From assembly GCA_964542055.1 (NCBI GenBank), contig CAZITB010000151.1, positions 1 through 5,659 on the forward strand: DNA of 5,659 bases. Direction: 5' to 3'. Shown here one piece after another: positions 5,622 through 5,659 of this stretch (within the stretch, counting starts at the first letter, position 1; each line of letters starts with the position of its first letter). Both the position numbers and the translations under genes were made by a program. The notes under the pieces are model-generated. The model saw only the letters and a list, made by a program, of their open reading frames with translations, was not told where the DNA came from and ran no database searches. The stretch is from CAZITB01 sp964542055 (GTDB lineage Bacteria; Planctomycetota; Phycisphaerae; Sedimentisphaerales; CAMDDF01).

Positions 5622-5659
5622 GCTGAAAAGATTCTTAAGTCTTTGACAAATAGATGTTT
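5521..5659. other. Unassigned sequence beyond the IS110-like breakpoint
   Basis: From about 5545 to 5605 the sequence is clearly richer in G and C than the surroundings, then returns to AT-rich. It matches no gene I recognise. A short minus-strand frame reads GFPLVSLGQGKPGDKGQWEI and stops, too short to call. TTGACA at 5643-5648 could be a -35 box, but its -10 region would be outside the window. Confidence 0.4.

Overview
The window looks like a piece of a bacterial chromosome, AT-rich (my visual impression is well below 45% GC), with a small carbohydrate-use locus on the minus strand and insertion-sequence debris to its right. The best guess for the host is a member of the Planctomycetota/Lentisphaerota/Kiritimatiellota/Verrucomicrobiota group. 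Grounds are the style of the LacI-type regulator, a GH2 enzyme with a long C-terminal extension, a secreted protein and IS110-like debris. This is an impression from family knowledge, not a proven assignment.

Layout, read in the minus-strand direction of transcription (right to left): a promoter/operator at 5049-5076; a decayed, internally deleted IS701-like element at 4089-5026 with a TTAA duplication on both sides; a LacI-family regulator (3029-4036); a cytoplasmic GH2-family glycosidase (430-2958) that starts at the Ig-like domain and lacks the usual N-terminal sugar-binding domain; a second promoter/operator at 332-360; and the first 93 codons of a secreted protein that runs off the left edge (1-281).

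The main result is regulatory. The same 12-bp palindrome, TTTATCGATAAA, with the central CG typical of LacI-family operators, occurs twice. Each copy overlaps the -10 box of a recognisable sigma-70-type minus-strand promoter in the same register. One promoter drives the secreted-protein gene. The other was, before the IS inserted, about 70-85 bp upstream of the regulator's start codon. The simplest model is a self-regulated lacI-GH2 operon plus a co-regulated secreted protein. The IS has landed in the regulator's 5' leader, between its promoter/operator and its ribosome-binding site, and may have altered the regulation of the whole regulon.

On the right (5032-5659) there is AT-rich non-coding DNA, then a stretch rich in short hairpins, then the first ~34 codons of an IS110-family transposase with a good ribosome-binding site. 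That reading breaks off near 5520 into unrelated, more GC-rich sequence. No tRNA, rRNA or CRISPR array was seen.
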